DNA from: Aegilops tauschii subsp. strangulata
Taxonomy: Eukaryota > Streptophyta > Magnoliopsida > Poales > Poaceae
Reading direction: 5' to 3'
Assembly (NCBI RefSeq): GCF_002575655.3
Contig: NC_053037.3
Location: forward strand, 48,147,242-48,211,241
Length of the DNA: 64,000 nucleotides
A program made the translations under genes and the position numbers. The notes under the pieces were generated by a model. The model was not told the DNA's origin, did not search any database, and was given only the letters and a program-made list of their open reading frames with translations. Shown piece after piece: positions 12,637 to 24,620 of the stretch; position 1 is the stretch's first letter; each line of letters starts with the position of its first letter.

Positions 12637-14315
12637 TGATACGTCTCCAACGTATCTATAATTTTTGATTGTTCCATGCTATTATATTATTTGTTTTGGA
12701 TGTTTAATGGGCTTTATGATGCTCTTTTATATTATTTTTGGGACTAACCTATTAACCGGAGGCCCAGTGCAAATTTCAGTTTTTTGCCTATTTCAGTGTT
12801 TCGCAGAAAAGAAATATCAAACGGAGTCCAAATGGAATGAAACCTTCGGGAGAGTGATTTTTGGAACAAACGTGATCCAGAGGACTTGCAGTGGACGTCA
12901 AGAAAGAAGCGAGGAGGCCACGAGGCAGGGAGGCGCGCCTGCCCCCCTGGGCGTGGCCCCCACCCTCATGGGCCCCTCGCAGCTCCACCGACCTACTTCT
13001 TCCTCCTATATATACCCATATAGCCCGAAAACATCAAGGAGCACCATAGATCGGGAGTTCCGCCGCCGCAAGCCTCTGTAGCCACCAAAAACCAATTGGG
13101 ACCCTGATCCAGCACCCTGCCGGAGGGGGATCCCTCACCGGTGGCCATCTTCATCATCCCGGTGCTCTCCATGACGAGGAGGGAGTAGTTCACCAAGGGG
13201 CTGAGGGTATGTACCAGTAGCTATGTGTTTGATCTCTCTCTCGTGTTCTTGAGGTGGTATGATCTTGATGTATCGCGAGCTTTGCTATTATAGTTGGATC
13301 TTATGATGTTTCTCCGTCTCTACTCTCTTGTAATGGATTGAGTTTTCCCTTTGAAGTTATCTTATCAGATTGAGTCTTTAAGGATTTGAGAACACTTGAT
13401 GTATGTCTTGCATGTGCTTATCTGAGGTGACAATGGGATATCACGTGATCTACTTGATGTATGTTTTGGTGATCAACTTGCGGGTTCACCTCGTGAGCTT
13501 ATGCATAGGGGTTCGCACACGTCTTCGTCTTGACTCTCCGGTGGAAACTTTGCGGCACTCTTTGAAGTTCTTTGTGTTGGTTGAATAGATGAATCTGAGA
13601 TTGTGTGATGCATATCATATAATCATACCCACGGATACTTGAGGTGACATTGGAGTATCTAGGTGACATTAGGGTTTTCGTTGATTTGTATCTTAAGGTG
13701 TTATTCTAGTACGAACTCTAGGATAGATTGAACGGAAAGAATAGCTTCGTGTTATTTTACTACGGACTCTTGAATAGATCGATCAGAAAGGATAACTTTG
13801 AGGTGGTTTCGTACCATACAATAATCTCTTCGTTTGTTCTCCGCTATTAGTGACTTTGGAGTGACTCTTTGTTGCATGTTGAGGGATAGTTATATGATCC
13901 AGTTATGTTATTATTGTTGAGAGAACTTGCACTAGTGAAAGTGTGAACCCTAGGCCTTGTTTCCTAGCATTGCAATACAGCTTACGCTCACTTTTACCAC
14001 TTGTTACCTTGCTGTTTTTATATTTTCAGATTATAAATACTCATATCTACCATCCATATTGCACTTGTATCACCATCTCTTCCCCGAACTAGTGCACCTA
14101 TACAATTTACCATTGTATTGGTTGTGTTGGGGACACAAGAGACTCTTTCTTATTTGGTTGCAGTGTTGTTTGAGAGAGACCATCTTCATCCTACACCTCC
14201 CACGGATTGATAAACCTTAGGTCATCCACTTGAGGGAAATTTGCTACTGTCCACAAACCTCTGCACTTGGAGGCCCAACAACGTCTACAAGGAGAAGGTT
14301 GCGTAGTAGACATCA
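12637..14315 (+). repeat. Sabrina-like LTR, copy A (duplicated 5' LTR)
   Basis: The 1679 bp LTR starts TGATACGTCTCCAACG and ends GTAGACATCA. It is followed by a tRNA-Asp primer site, so it is a 5' LTR. The matching 3' LTR is at 35249-36919. The flanking five bases CTGGT equal those left of LTR B, because both come from one insertion. Confidence 0.9.
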
Positions 14316-14325
14316 AGCTCTTTTC

Positions 14326-14342
14326 TGGCGCCGTTGCGGGGG
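14326..14342 (+). other. Primer binding site, tRNA-Asp type (copy A)
   Basis: TGGCGCCGTTGCGGGGG differs by one base from the complement of the plant tRNA-Asp 3' end. It lies ten bases after the LTR end, and this primer is usual for Athila elements. Confidence 0.85.
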
Positions 14343-14443
14343 AGGTGAGTGCTTGGAGGTATATCTTTAGATCTTGCAATCGAATATTTTAGTTTCTTGT
14401 TTTATCACTAGTTTAGTCTATAAAAGAAAACTACAAAAAGAAA

Positions 14444-15054
14444 ATGGAATTAAGGTTGCCTCATATGCTTCATCTTTTTAATGTCTTTCGTGAAAATGAT
14501 GGGAAGGAAAATTATGCTCAAGTACTAGAAGAAGAATTATACAGAATGCTTGGCATTAAATATGTGAATGATGAGCATGATTGCAATGTTGTTAGTATGA
14601 ATTCTTTGAATACCCATGATGCTAATGGTATGCAAAGCCACAAGCTTGGGGATGCTATGTTTGATGAAGATGATATGTTTAGTCCCCCAAGTTTTGATGA
14701 GCAACATTATTATGATGAAAGCATGCCTCCTATTTATGATGATTATTGTGATGACACCTATGCTAAAAGAATAAAGATAACCATGAAACTTGTCATCATG
14801 ATTTTAATTTTCAATTGGATTATGCTTCACATGATAGTTATTTTCTTGAGTTTGCTCCCACTATTATTGATGAGAATAAATTTGCTTATGTGGAGAGTAG
14901 TAAATTTCTATGCAAGTAGATCATGAGAAGAATGCTTTAGGTGCTCGTTATATGGTTGAACTCATTCATGATGCTACTGAAAATTATTATGAGAGAGGAT
15001 CATTTGCTTCTACATATTGCAATAATATCAAGTTTCCTCTCTATGTGTTGAAAA
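14444..15054 (+). pseudogene. Unknown ORF of the Sabrina-like element, truncated copy A
   Basis: The frame opens at ATG 14444 shortly after the primer site (MELRLPHMLHLF) and encodes a protein rich in Asp, Asn and Tyr with no domain I recognise. A one-base loss near 14765 shifts the frame. The shifted frame continues in the same order as the copy at 19071, and sequence homology stops at 15054, the duplication breakpoint. No gag or pol motif is present, which fits a non-autonomous element that depends on a relative such as the Athila element it landed in. Confidence 0.6.
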
Positions 15055-15965
15055 CGGTAAAGATAGAAGTGTGATGGTGATACAATACCGGGGAACCTCT
15101 CCCAAGCTTGGCAGTTGCCAAGGGGAGTGCCCATACCCATGTGTTTATGTCCCATTCTTCGGAGGTGGTGATGATGGAGTTGTTGATGATGTAGGCTTGT
15201 CGTTCCTCTTCCAAGGCATGGGCTCCCCATCATAGAAGGATGATCGAGTCTCCGGGATCCTCAAGTCTGCAGCCAAACTCATCCTCTTGAATCTATATTC
15301 ATACAGTTTTGGTTTTGTAGGTCACAGATCTGGGCTTGGAGGTGCTCGATCTTCTCGTGAAGCTTGAAGATGGTCTCCCCAATGTTCTTGGCATCCAGCT
15401 TGTGGCTGTTGGTGAACTCCGTGATCATCCTGTGGTTGGCGTTGAGTCCGCGTTCCACCATCCCTTGGCACTTTAAAACTTGTTGCTCCATTGCTTCGAG
15501 TCTTGTCTCCACGCTTCCGGTCCTCCTTGGTCCCTAACATCGCGGATGTGCAGCACCCTCTCGCCCATCTCAATGGTTTGAGGGTGTTGCACCACCTCCA
15601 CGAGGTAGGGGTTGATGACCTTCTCGAAAAACTTGTCCCTAGGGGCGCTTGAAGACGTCATGGTGATCTAGATCTGTCAGAAAAACAACACGAAACAAAA
15701 GCAGAGGATTTTGTCGTGGTACGGTGGTCAAAACCTTCGGGAGATTATATAATGAACTTTTACCGACCAAAAGAAGTATCGTGCAAGAAAATGGAGTCCG
15801 GATGGCACATGAGGTGCCCACGAGGTAGGGGCGCGCCCTCCACCCTCGTGGATGCCTCGTGTCCTTTCCGGACTACTTATTTTCCTATTTTCTTAAATAT
15901 TCCAAAATGGAGGAAAATTGCTATTAGAACTGTTTTGGAGTCGGTTTACTTACCGTACCACATAC
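15055..15965 (-). other. Athila 3' region with small coiled-coil ORF remnant
   Basis: This follows the Athila pol stop on the minus strand. A frame from 15661 (MTSSSAPRDKFFEK) runs to about 15476. After a frameshift it continues from 15512 to 15279 as a charged, coiled-coil-like peptide (LKCQGMVERG, then LHEKIEHLQAQICDLQNQN). Such an extra 3' ORF between pol and the 3' LTR is common in grass Athila elements; its function is unknown to me. The Athila sequence stops abruptly at 15055 against the Sabrina-like interior. Confidence 0.6.
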
Positions 15966-17245
15966 CTATTCCTTTTCGGAGTCTGAAACATTCTGGAAAG
16001 TGTCCCTTATGTACTTTTCCGGGGTTACGGTGTCAATAACATTGGTTTCAACATTTATGGGTTTACCTGAGATATAATGTTTGATTCTTTGACCGTTCAC
16101 CACCTTCGGATTTGTGTCTTCGAAGTTGTTGATTTTTATGGCACCAGAATGATAGACCTCCTCGATAACGTAAGGACCTTCCCATTTGGAAAGAAGTTTT
16201 CCTGCAAAAAATCTTAAACGAGAGTTGTATAGCAAAACATAATCACCTACATTAATCTCATGCTTTTATATCCTTTTGTCATGCCATCTTTTAACTTTTT
16301 TATTTAAACAGTTTGGCATTCTCATAGGCCTGGGTTCTCCATTCATCAAGTGAGCTAATGTCAAATAGCCTCTCCTCACTGGCAAGTTTGAAATCACAAT
16401 TGAGCTCTTTAATGTCCCAATATGCCTTATGTTCTAGCTAAAGAGGTAAGTGACATGCTTTTCCATAGACCATTTTATACGGAGACATACCCATAGGATT
16501 TTTATATGCAGTTCTATAGGCCCATAATGCATCATCAAGTTTCTTGGACCAATTCTTTCTAGATCTATTAACAGTTTTTTGCAAAATTAATTTTTGCTCT
16601 CTATTACTCAATTCTACTTGACCGCTGGACTGTGGATGGTATGGAGATGCAATTCTATGATTAACGTCATACTTAGCAAGCATTTTACGAAAAGCACCAT
16701 GAATAAAATGTGAACCACCATCAGTCATTAAGTATCTAGGGACTCCAAACCTCGAAAAAATAACTTCTTTAAGCATCTTAATAGAGGTGTTATGATAAGC
16801 ACTACTAGTATGAGTAGCTTCTAGCCACTTAGTAACGTAATCAATAGCAACTAAAATATGTGTATATCCATTAGAGGAAGGAAACGGTCCCATATATTCA
16901 AAGCCCCAAACATCAAATGGTTCAATAACAAGTGAATAGTTCATAGGCATTTCTTGACGTCTACTAATATTACCAATTCTTTGACATTCATCGCAAGACA
17001 AGACAAACTTACGGGCATCTTTGAAGAGAGTAGGGCAATAAAAACCGGATTGCAATACCTTAAGTGTCGTTCTATCTCCAGCATGGTGTCCTCCATATGC
17101 CTCGGAGTGACACTTGTGTAGGATCTGTTCCTGTTCATGCTCAGGTACACAACGTCTAATAACACCATCTACTCCTCCTTTATAAACGTGTGGGTCATCC
17201 CAGAAGTAATGTCTTAAATCATATAAATCCTTTTCTTTTGCTGGT
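15966..17245 (-). pseudogene. Athila integrase fragment, duplicated copy 2
   Basis: This copy is better preserved than copy 1: one frame runs from 17245 to 16438 before a TAG, then the C-terminal part resumes (16235-15966). It carries the zinc-finger HH-CC pattern (GGHHAGD ... CDECQRIGN), catalytic Asp in MTDGGSHF and Glu in SSGQVELS. The first catalytic Asp is replaced by Glu (WGFEYMG), while copy 1 keeps Asp. The 5' part of pol continues on the other side of the Sabrina-like insertion, at 36920. Confidence 0.9.
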
Positions 17246-18942
17246 TGATACGTCTCCAACGTATCTATAATTTTTGATTGTTCCATGCTATTATATTATT
17301 TGTTTTGGATGTTTAATGGGCTTTACTATGCAGTTTTATATTAATTTTGGGACTAACCTATTAACCAGAGGCCCGGTGCAAATTGCTGTTTTTTGCCTAT
17401 TTCAGTGTTTCGCAGAAAAGGAATATCAAACGGAGTCCAAATGGAATGAAACCTTCGGGAGAGTGATTTTTCGAACAAACGTGATCCAGAGGACAAGCAG
17501 TGGATGTCAAGAAAGAAGCAAGGAGGACACGAGGCAGGGAGGCGCGCCTGCCCTCCTGGGCGCGCCCCCCACCCTCGTGGGCCCTTGCAGCTCCACCGAC
17601 CTACTTCTTCCTCCTATATATACCCATATACCCCGAAAACATCCAGGAGCACCATAGATCAGGAGTTCCGCCGCCGCAAGCCTCTGTAGCCACCAAAAAC
17701 CAATCGGGACCCTGTTCCGGCACCCTTCCGGAGGGGGGATCCCTCACCGGTGGCCATCTTCATCATCCGGGCGCTCTCCATGACGAGGAGGGAGTAGTTC
17801 ACCCTTGGGGCTAAGGGTATGTACCAGTAGCTATGTGTTTCATCTCTCTCTCTCTCTCTCTCTCGTGTTCTTGAGGTGGTACAATCTTGATGTATCGCGA
17901 GCTTTGCTATATATTATAGTCGGATCTTATGATGTTTCTCCCGCTCTACTCTCTTGTAATGGATTGAATTTTCCCTTTGAAGTTATCTTATCGGATTGAG
18001 TCTTTAAGGATTTGAGAACACTTGATGTATGTCTTGCATGTGCTTATCTGTGGTGACAATGGGATATCACGTGATATACTTGATGTATGTTTTGGTGATC
18101 AACTTGCGGGTTCACCTCGTGAACTTATGCATAGGGGTAGGCACACGTTTTCGTCTTGACTCTCCGGTAGAAACTTTGGGGCACTCTTTGAAGTTCTTTG
18201 TGTTGGTTGAATAGATGAATCTGAGATTGTGTGATGCATATCGTATAATCATATCCACAGATACTTGAGGTGACATTGGAGTATCTAGGTGACATTAGGG
18301 TTTTGGTTGATTAGTATCTTAAGGTGTTATTCTAGTACGAACTCTAGGATAGATTGAATGGAAAGAATAGCTTCGTGTTATTTTAGTACAGACTCTTGAA
18401 TAGATCGATCAGAAAGGATAACTTTGAGGTGGTTTCGTACCCTACAATAATCTCTTTGTTTGTTCTCCCCTATTAGTGACTTTGGAGTGACTCTTTGTTG
18501 CACGTTGAGGGATAGTTATATGATCCAATTATGTTATTATTGTTGAGAGAACTTGCACTAGTGAAAGTATGAACCCTAGGCCTTGTTTCCTAGCATTGTA
18601 ATACCGTTTACGCTCACTTTTACCACTTGTTACCTTGCTGTTTTTATATTTTCAGATTATAAATACTCATATCTACCATCCATATTGCACTTGTATCACC
18701 ATCTCTTTGTCAAACTAGTGCACCTATACAATTTACCATTGTATTGGGTGTGTTGGGGACACAAGAGACTCTTTGTTATTTGGTTGCAGGATTGTTTGAG
18801 AGAGACCATCTTAATCCTACACCTCCCACGGATTGACAAACCTTAGGTCATCCACTTGAGGGAAATTTGCTACTGTCCTACAAACCCCTGCACTTGGAGG
18901 CCCAACAACGTCTACAAGGAGAAGGTTGCGTAGTATACATCA
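17246..18942 (+). repeat. Sabrina-like 5' LTR, copy B
   Basis: The 1697 bp LTR is closely similar to copies A and C. It includes a TATA-like TATATATACC near 17615 upstream of the probable transcript start, and an expanded TC microsatellite (about 17844-17863) that is shorter in copy A. Confidence 0.9.
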
Positions 18943-18952
18943 AGCTCTTTTC

Positions 18953-18969
18953 TGGCGCCGTTGCCAGGG
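18953..18969 (+). other. Primer binding site, tRNA-Asp type (copy B)
   Basis: TGGCGCCGTTGCCAGGG differs by one base from the tRNA-Asp complement, at a different position from copy A. The two duplicates have therefore mutated independently here. Confidence 0.85.
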
Positions 18970-19070
18970 AGGTGAGTGCTTGAAGGTATATCTTTAGATC
19001 TTGCAATCGAATCTTTTAGTTTCTTGTTTTATCACTAGTTTAGTCTATAAAAGAAAACTACAAAAAGAAA

Positions 19071-19849
19071 ATGGAATTAAGGTTGCCTGATATGCTTCAT
19101 CTTTTTAATGTCTTTCGTGAAAATGATGGGAAGGAAAATTGTGCTCAAGTACTAGAAGAAGAATTACATAGAATGCTTGGCATAAAATATGTGAATGATG
19201 AGCATGATTGCAATGTTGTTAGTATGAATTCTTTGAATACCCATGATGCTAATGATATGCAAAGCCACAAGCTTGGGGATGCTATGTTTGATCAAGATGA
19301 TAGGTTTAGTCCCCCAAGTTTTGATGAGCAACTTTGTGATGATGAAAGCATGCCTCCTATTTATGATGATTATTGTGATAACACGTATGCTATAAAGAAT
19401 AAAGATAACCATGAAACTTGTCATCATGATTTTTTAATTTTCAATTGGATTATGCTTCACATGATAGTTATTTTGTTGAGTTTGCTCCCACTATTATTGA
19501 TGAGAATAAACTTTCTTATGTGGAGAGTAGTAAAATTTCTATGCAAGTAGATCATGAAAAGAATGCTTTAAGTGCTGGTTATATGGTTGAATTCATTCAT
19601 GATCCTACTGAAAATTATTATGAGTAAGGATCATATGCTTATACATATTGCAATAATATCAAGTTTCCTCTCTATGTGTTGAAAATTTTGAAGTTATGCT
19701 TGTTTTGCCTTCCTATGCTAGTAGATTATTGTCCCCATAAGTTGTTTGCTCACAAAATCCCTATGAATAGCAAGTGGGTTAGACTTAGATGTGCTAGTCA
19801 TATTCTTCATGATGCTCTCTTTATGTTTCAATTCTTATCTTTTATGTGA
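19071..19849 (+). pseudogene. Unknown ORF of the Sabrina-like element, copy B
   Basis: It starts at ATG 19071 (MELRLPDMLHLF) and can be followed to a TGA at 19847, about 260 codons. It is interrupted by an extra T near 19433 and by a GAG-TAA stop near 19625, where copy A has GAG-AGA. The protein is acidic in its N-terminal half, with a hydrophobic C-terminal part (YVLKILKLCLFCLP). I recognise no gag, protease or polymerase motif. Confidence 0.55.
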
Positions 19850-21085
19850 GCATCATTGAAATCATCATGCCTAGCTAGGGGCATTAAACGTTAGTGCTTG
19901 TTGGGAGGCAACCCAATTTTGCTTTTGTTCTTTGCTTTTTGCTCCTGTTTAGTAATAAATAATTCATCTAGCCTCTGGTTAGATGTGGTTTTATGTTTTA
20001 ATTAGTGTTTGTGCCAAGTAGAACCATTGGGAAGACTTGGGTGAAATCTTTGTGATCTTGCTGTAAAAAAACAGAAACTTTTGCGCTCACGAGTTTAGCT
20101 GCCATTTTTTTACTGGAGAGTGCTTTTAGGTTGATTATTTTTGCAGATGATTAATAGACAAAGTCCTCACGTCCACAAATTTATTTCAGAATTTTTGGAG
20201 TTACAGAAGTATTCGAATGATACAGATTACTACAGACTGTTCTGTTTTTGACAGATTCTGCTTTCATTGTGTTGTTTGCGTATTTTGATGAATCTATGAG
20301 TAGTATCGGAGGGTATGAACCATAGAGAAGTTGGAATACAGTAGATATTACACCATTATGAATTTAGAATGAGTTCACAACAGTACCTAAGTGGTGGTTT
20401 TATTTTCTTATAATAACGGAGCTTACGAGTTTTCTGTTGAGTTTTGTGTTGTGAAGTTTTCATGTTTTGGGTAAAGATTCGATGGACTATGGAATAAGGT
20501 GTGGCAAGAGCCTAAGATTGGGGATGCCCAAGGCAGCCCAAGGTAAATTCAAGGACAACCAAGAGCCTAAGCTTGGGGATGCCCCGGATGGCATCCTCAC
20601 TTTCTTCTTCGTTCATCGGTAACTTTACTTGGAGCTATACTTTTATTCACCACATGATATGTGTTTCTCTTGGAGCGTCATTTTCTTCTGTTAGTATTTG
20701 CTTTATTTTATTTAGAATAATGTTTTGCATCTTTATTTTCAATAAAAATGTCAAGGATAGCCTTTACCATGCTTATTTTGCAAGTATACATGTTGCTGTT
20801 TAAAAACAGAAAGTTTACCGCTGTTGCAAAAGTTCCCTAGAAAAGTCAAAAAATGGTAAAATGTTGAAACTTTTTGCATATTGAGCTCTGATAAATTTTA
20901 TACAGTGTAGTATTTCTCTCATAATTTTTGGAGTCAGGGAAGTATGATGAATCTTGCATTCTTTACAGACTGTACTGTTTTGGCAGATTGCTGTTATATT
21001 CGCATTGTTTGCATATGTTTGCTTGTTTAATGACTCTATTTGAGGATAGGAGTATTAAATATGCAGTGACATTTAGTATGCAATA
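19850..21085 (+). other. Non-coding interior of Sabrina-like element, left part
   Basis: This part is AT-rich and contains no supported ORF. From about 20065 it consists of two diverged tandem units; the second continues beyond the nested Sukkula-like element at 32899. Each unit ends in a motif around AAGCTTGGGGATGCC followed by a hairpin-like GGCATCC. Confidence 0.7.
21081..21085 (+). repeat. Target-site duplication of Sukkula-like copy 2, left
   Basis: CAATA here corresponds to CAATG at 32899-32903, four of five bases matching. A single substitution after insertion explains the difference. Confidence 0.6.
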
Positions 21086-21589
21086 TGTGATGCCCGAATA
21101 ATTAAGCTATAGTGAACCTCTGCTAATGATGCCACGTCACCTCGGTTACTGTTGATAAACTCGCGTTGATTCGAAACCGATTCAAATTCAAATTCAAAAT
21201 CAAGTCAAACGATAAAGCTTTTCAAATATTAAAACTAATTTGTTCGGGTTGTGCCAAATAATGCATAGGTAATTATGGCAGAGAAACCACCCTTTTATAA
21301 AATGTCTCAATACTCTAAAATGAGTAAAATAGTAGCAAAACAATTATTTAAATGCTTTTAAAATGATAAACACTTACAAACTATTATATTTAGGTGCCAA
21401 GTAAATTGTGGCAGTGATATAATTACTATTACTAATTTAGGAGCTAACTATATGTTTTACAAAACTAAAACAATTTGAAAGATGAAATAAACAGAAAAGA
21501 AATTGAAAAATAAAAGAAAAACAAAAAAATCAAAAGGATAACCCCCCCAAGCCCTGGCCCAACTGGACCAGCCGACCCAGCAGGCCACA

Positions 21590-22520
21590 ATGGCCGGCCC
21601 AACCCACCTCACTCTATGCATAACCCCCCCACTAACAAACCCTAACCACCCACTCCCCCCACTTCTCTCCCCACCACGATCCACCTCCCCCTCCTCTACC
21701 CCCGATTGGATCGGGGGAATCGACCCCGATGCCGCCGCCTGGGACCACGTCGCCGGAGCCGCCACCGCCGCCACCGCCGCCCTCCACGTCGACCTCCCCA
21801 TCCTCGACCGCCCCCACCGGACTGCTTCTTCCTCGTCTCCTCCACCTCCCCAACCAGATCTGGGCTACGCCCCTGGCGCACCCGACGCCACCGCCGCACA
21901 CCGTCGCACCTTCGTCGGATCTCCACCAACACCGCCGCCACTCGCCGTCCCTGGAGCCGCCTCGATGCCGACTGCCTCGATCCCCTTCGCCGGACTGCCT
22001 CCCCGACGTCACCGGCGTCCCGGTCTTCCTCCTCGCGCCCCACTGCCCCGTCCCTACGAACCCCGGTGAGGACCCCGGTCCTCCTCTCTCCCTCGCCCCG
22101 CGACCACGCCACGCACGCTCCGGCCTCGCGCTCACCGCGGTCTGGCCGTGCCCTGGCCATGCACCGTGCCGTCTGGCCGTGCCTGTCGCCCAGCGGTCAC
22201 CGCGCCACCGCCGCCCGCACCTTGCGTCCACGGCCACCTGCACACGCCTCGCCCGCCCCTGCTCACTACACCGCGCGGCCTCGACGCTTCCATCTCTGGC
22301 GTCCGTGCGCCCGCGCTGCATCAGCGCCCCTCCGCGCCCGCAGACCCCTTCCCTTGTCATCGCGGTGGCCGTCGGCGCCTCGCGGCTCCTCTGCCGCCCG
22401 GCGCCCGCTGCCGGTGCTCGCTCCCGCATCGGTGCCCGTTCGGGCTGGGCGCCCGCGCCCCTGCGCCCACACGCCCGTAACCGCACCGCCCGGAGCCCGC
22501 TAAGGCCTCTAGGCCACTGA
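21590..22520 (+). other. GC-rich Pro/Arg-rich LTR block, possible leader exon
   Basis: Several frames are open on both strands. One, from ATG 21729, is matched in the 3' LTR (29737-30519, 260 codons). In that frame a donor-like CCCCG followed by GTGAGG near 22069 would leave phase 1, the phase required by the internal exon at 23138. The frame is not kept in element 1, which differs by a small indel, so a coding role is doubtful. Confidence 0.3.
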
Positions 22521-23137
22521 CAAACGGGGCCCGCGCCCCTGAAACATTTAAAAAGGAATAAAAAAGAATATTAATTAAAAATATTAATTAATTAATTAAC
22601 CAATTAATTAACTTAATCAATCCTGTTGATTAATCTAATTAATCCTGTTAATTAACCTTAATAACCTAATTAGATAAAAGGTCAACGACAGACGGGCCCC
22701 ACTGCCCTGTTTGACCGATCAACGGTCAACGCTGACCGCTGACGTCACGCTGACGCAATAAACATTTTCTAATTAAATTCATTCTGTTAATTCTAAAAAT
22801 GAATTAAAACTTTGGAAAATTAATATTAAATAATCCGTAACTCGGTTGGAAAAACTTTGTACATGAAAGTTGCTCAGAACGACGAGACGAATCCGGATAC
22901 GCACCCCGTTCGTCTGCCACACATCCCTAGCATAGCAAACACGCAAGTTTCCCCCTCCGCTTCATGTGTCCGAAAACGCAAAACACCGGGGATACTTTCC
23001 CGGATGTTTCCCCCTTTCGCCGGTACCACCTACTGCCACGTTAGGGCACACCTAGCACCGCTCATTGTCATGTCATGCATTGTCATGCTTATGTTTGCAT
23101 TGTATTTATTGTTTCTTCCCCCTCTTCTCTCCGGTAC

Positions 23138-24620
23138 ACTACGAGACTGACGCCGTTGCTACCCAGTATGACTACGGAGTTGACGACCCCTCCTACTTGC
23201 CAGAGAAACCAGGCAAGCCCCCCATTGATCACCAGATATCGCCTATTCTACTCTCTACTGGTTGCATTAGAGTAGTGTAGCATGTTACTGTTCAGTTAAT
23301 CCTATTCTGCTGCATAGCCTGTCATTGTTGCTATAGTTGTTACCCTTACATGTTATCCTAATGCTTAGTATAGGATGCTAGTGTTCCATCGGTGGCCCTA
23401 CACTCTTGTCCGTCTGCCATGCTATACTACTGGGCCGTGATCACTTCGGCAGGTGATCACGGGCATAGGCTATATACTTTATACTATTACATTACATATG
23501 ATACTGTTCGGAGATGGGGGCTGAAGGGGCAGGTGGCTCCATCCCGGTAGAGGTGGGCCTGGGTTCCCGACGGCCCCCGACTGTTACTTTGTGGCGGAGC
23601 GATAGGGCAGGTTGAGACCACCTAGGAGAGAGGTGGGCCTGGCCCTGGTCGGCGCTCGTGGACACTTCAATTAACACGCTTAACGAGATCTTGGTATTTG
23701 ATCTAAGTCTGGCCACTGGCCTATACGCACTAACCAACTACGCGGGAACAGTTATGGGCACTCGACGTCGTGGTATCAGCCGAAGCCTTCGTGACGTCAG
23801 CGACTGAGCGGCGCGCGCCGGATTGGACTGGAACGCCTGCTCTTGTATAAGGGAGGCTAGGTCTGCTCATCGGCCGCGTACGCAACATGCAGGTGTGCAA
23901 TGGGCGATGGGCCCAGACCCCTGCGTGCATAGGATTTAGACCAGCGTGCTGACCTCTCTATTGTGCCTAGGTGGGGCTGCGACATGTTGATCTTCCAAGG
24001 CCGGGCACGACCCAGGAAAGTGTGTCTAGCCAAATGGGATCGAGCGTGTTGGGTAATGTGGTGCACCCCTGCAGGGAAGTTTATCTATTCGAATAGCCGT
24101 GTCCCTCAGTAAAAGGACGACCCGGAGTTGTACCTTGACCTTATGACAACTAGAATCGGATACTTAATAAAACACAGCCTTCCAAGTGCCAGATACAACT
24201 CGGTGATCGCTCTCTCATAGGTCGACAAGGAGAGGATCGTTGGGTAGGATTATGCTATGCGATGCTACTTGGAGGACCTCAATCTACTCTCTTCTACATG
24301 CTGCAAGGAGGAGGCTGCCAGAAGTGTAGTCTTTGATAGGACTAGCCATCCCCCTCTTATTCTGGCATTCTGCAGTTCAGTCCACCGATATTGCCTCTTT
24401 ACACATATACCCACGCATATGTAGTGTAGATCCTTGCTTGCGAGTACTTTGGATGAGTACTCATGATTGCTTTTCTCCCTCTTTTCCCCCTTTCCATTCT
24501 ACCTGGTTGTCGCAACCAGATGTTGGAGCCCAGGAGCCAGACGCCACCATGGACGACGACTTCTACTACACCGAGGGTGCCTACTACTACGTGCAGGCCG
24601 CTGACCTCGACCAGGAGTAG
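23138..24620 (+). CDS. Putative spliced small ORF inside LTR (5' LTR of element 2)
   Basis: The internal block is 23138-23212 (75 nt, ending SYLPEKP) and is followed by a GC-type donor, CCAG before GCAAGC. The terminal block is 24520-24620, after CAACCAG; it reads DVGAQEPDA, then YYTEGAYYYVQAAD, and ends at TAG 24618-24620. Relative to element 1 the internal block lacks exactly one codon. The upstream acceptor is changed from GGTAG to GGTAC in this element, so correct splicing may be lost. An unspliced alternative is a 95-codon frame from 24333, but its upstream part is not conserved. Confidence 0.4.

Noticed and set aside
17844..17866. TC microsatellite as a functional element
   Set aside because: An ordinary length-variable microsatellite in the Sabrina-like LTR, present at different lengths in copies A, B and C.
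21590..22520. Overlapping frames of 260-285 codons on both strands
   Set aside because: Compositional, as above. Only the frame from 21729 is mentioned as a possible leader exon, at low confidence.
24333..24620. Single-exon 95-codon ORF in the LTR
   Set aside because: Only the part after the acceptor-like CCAG is conserved between LTR copies; the upstream frame is not, so a spliced reading is preferred.
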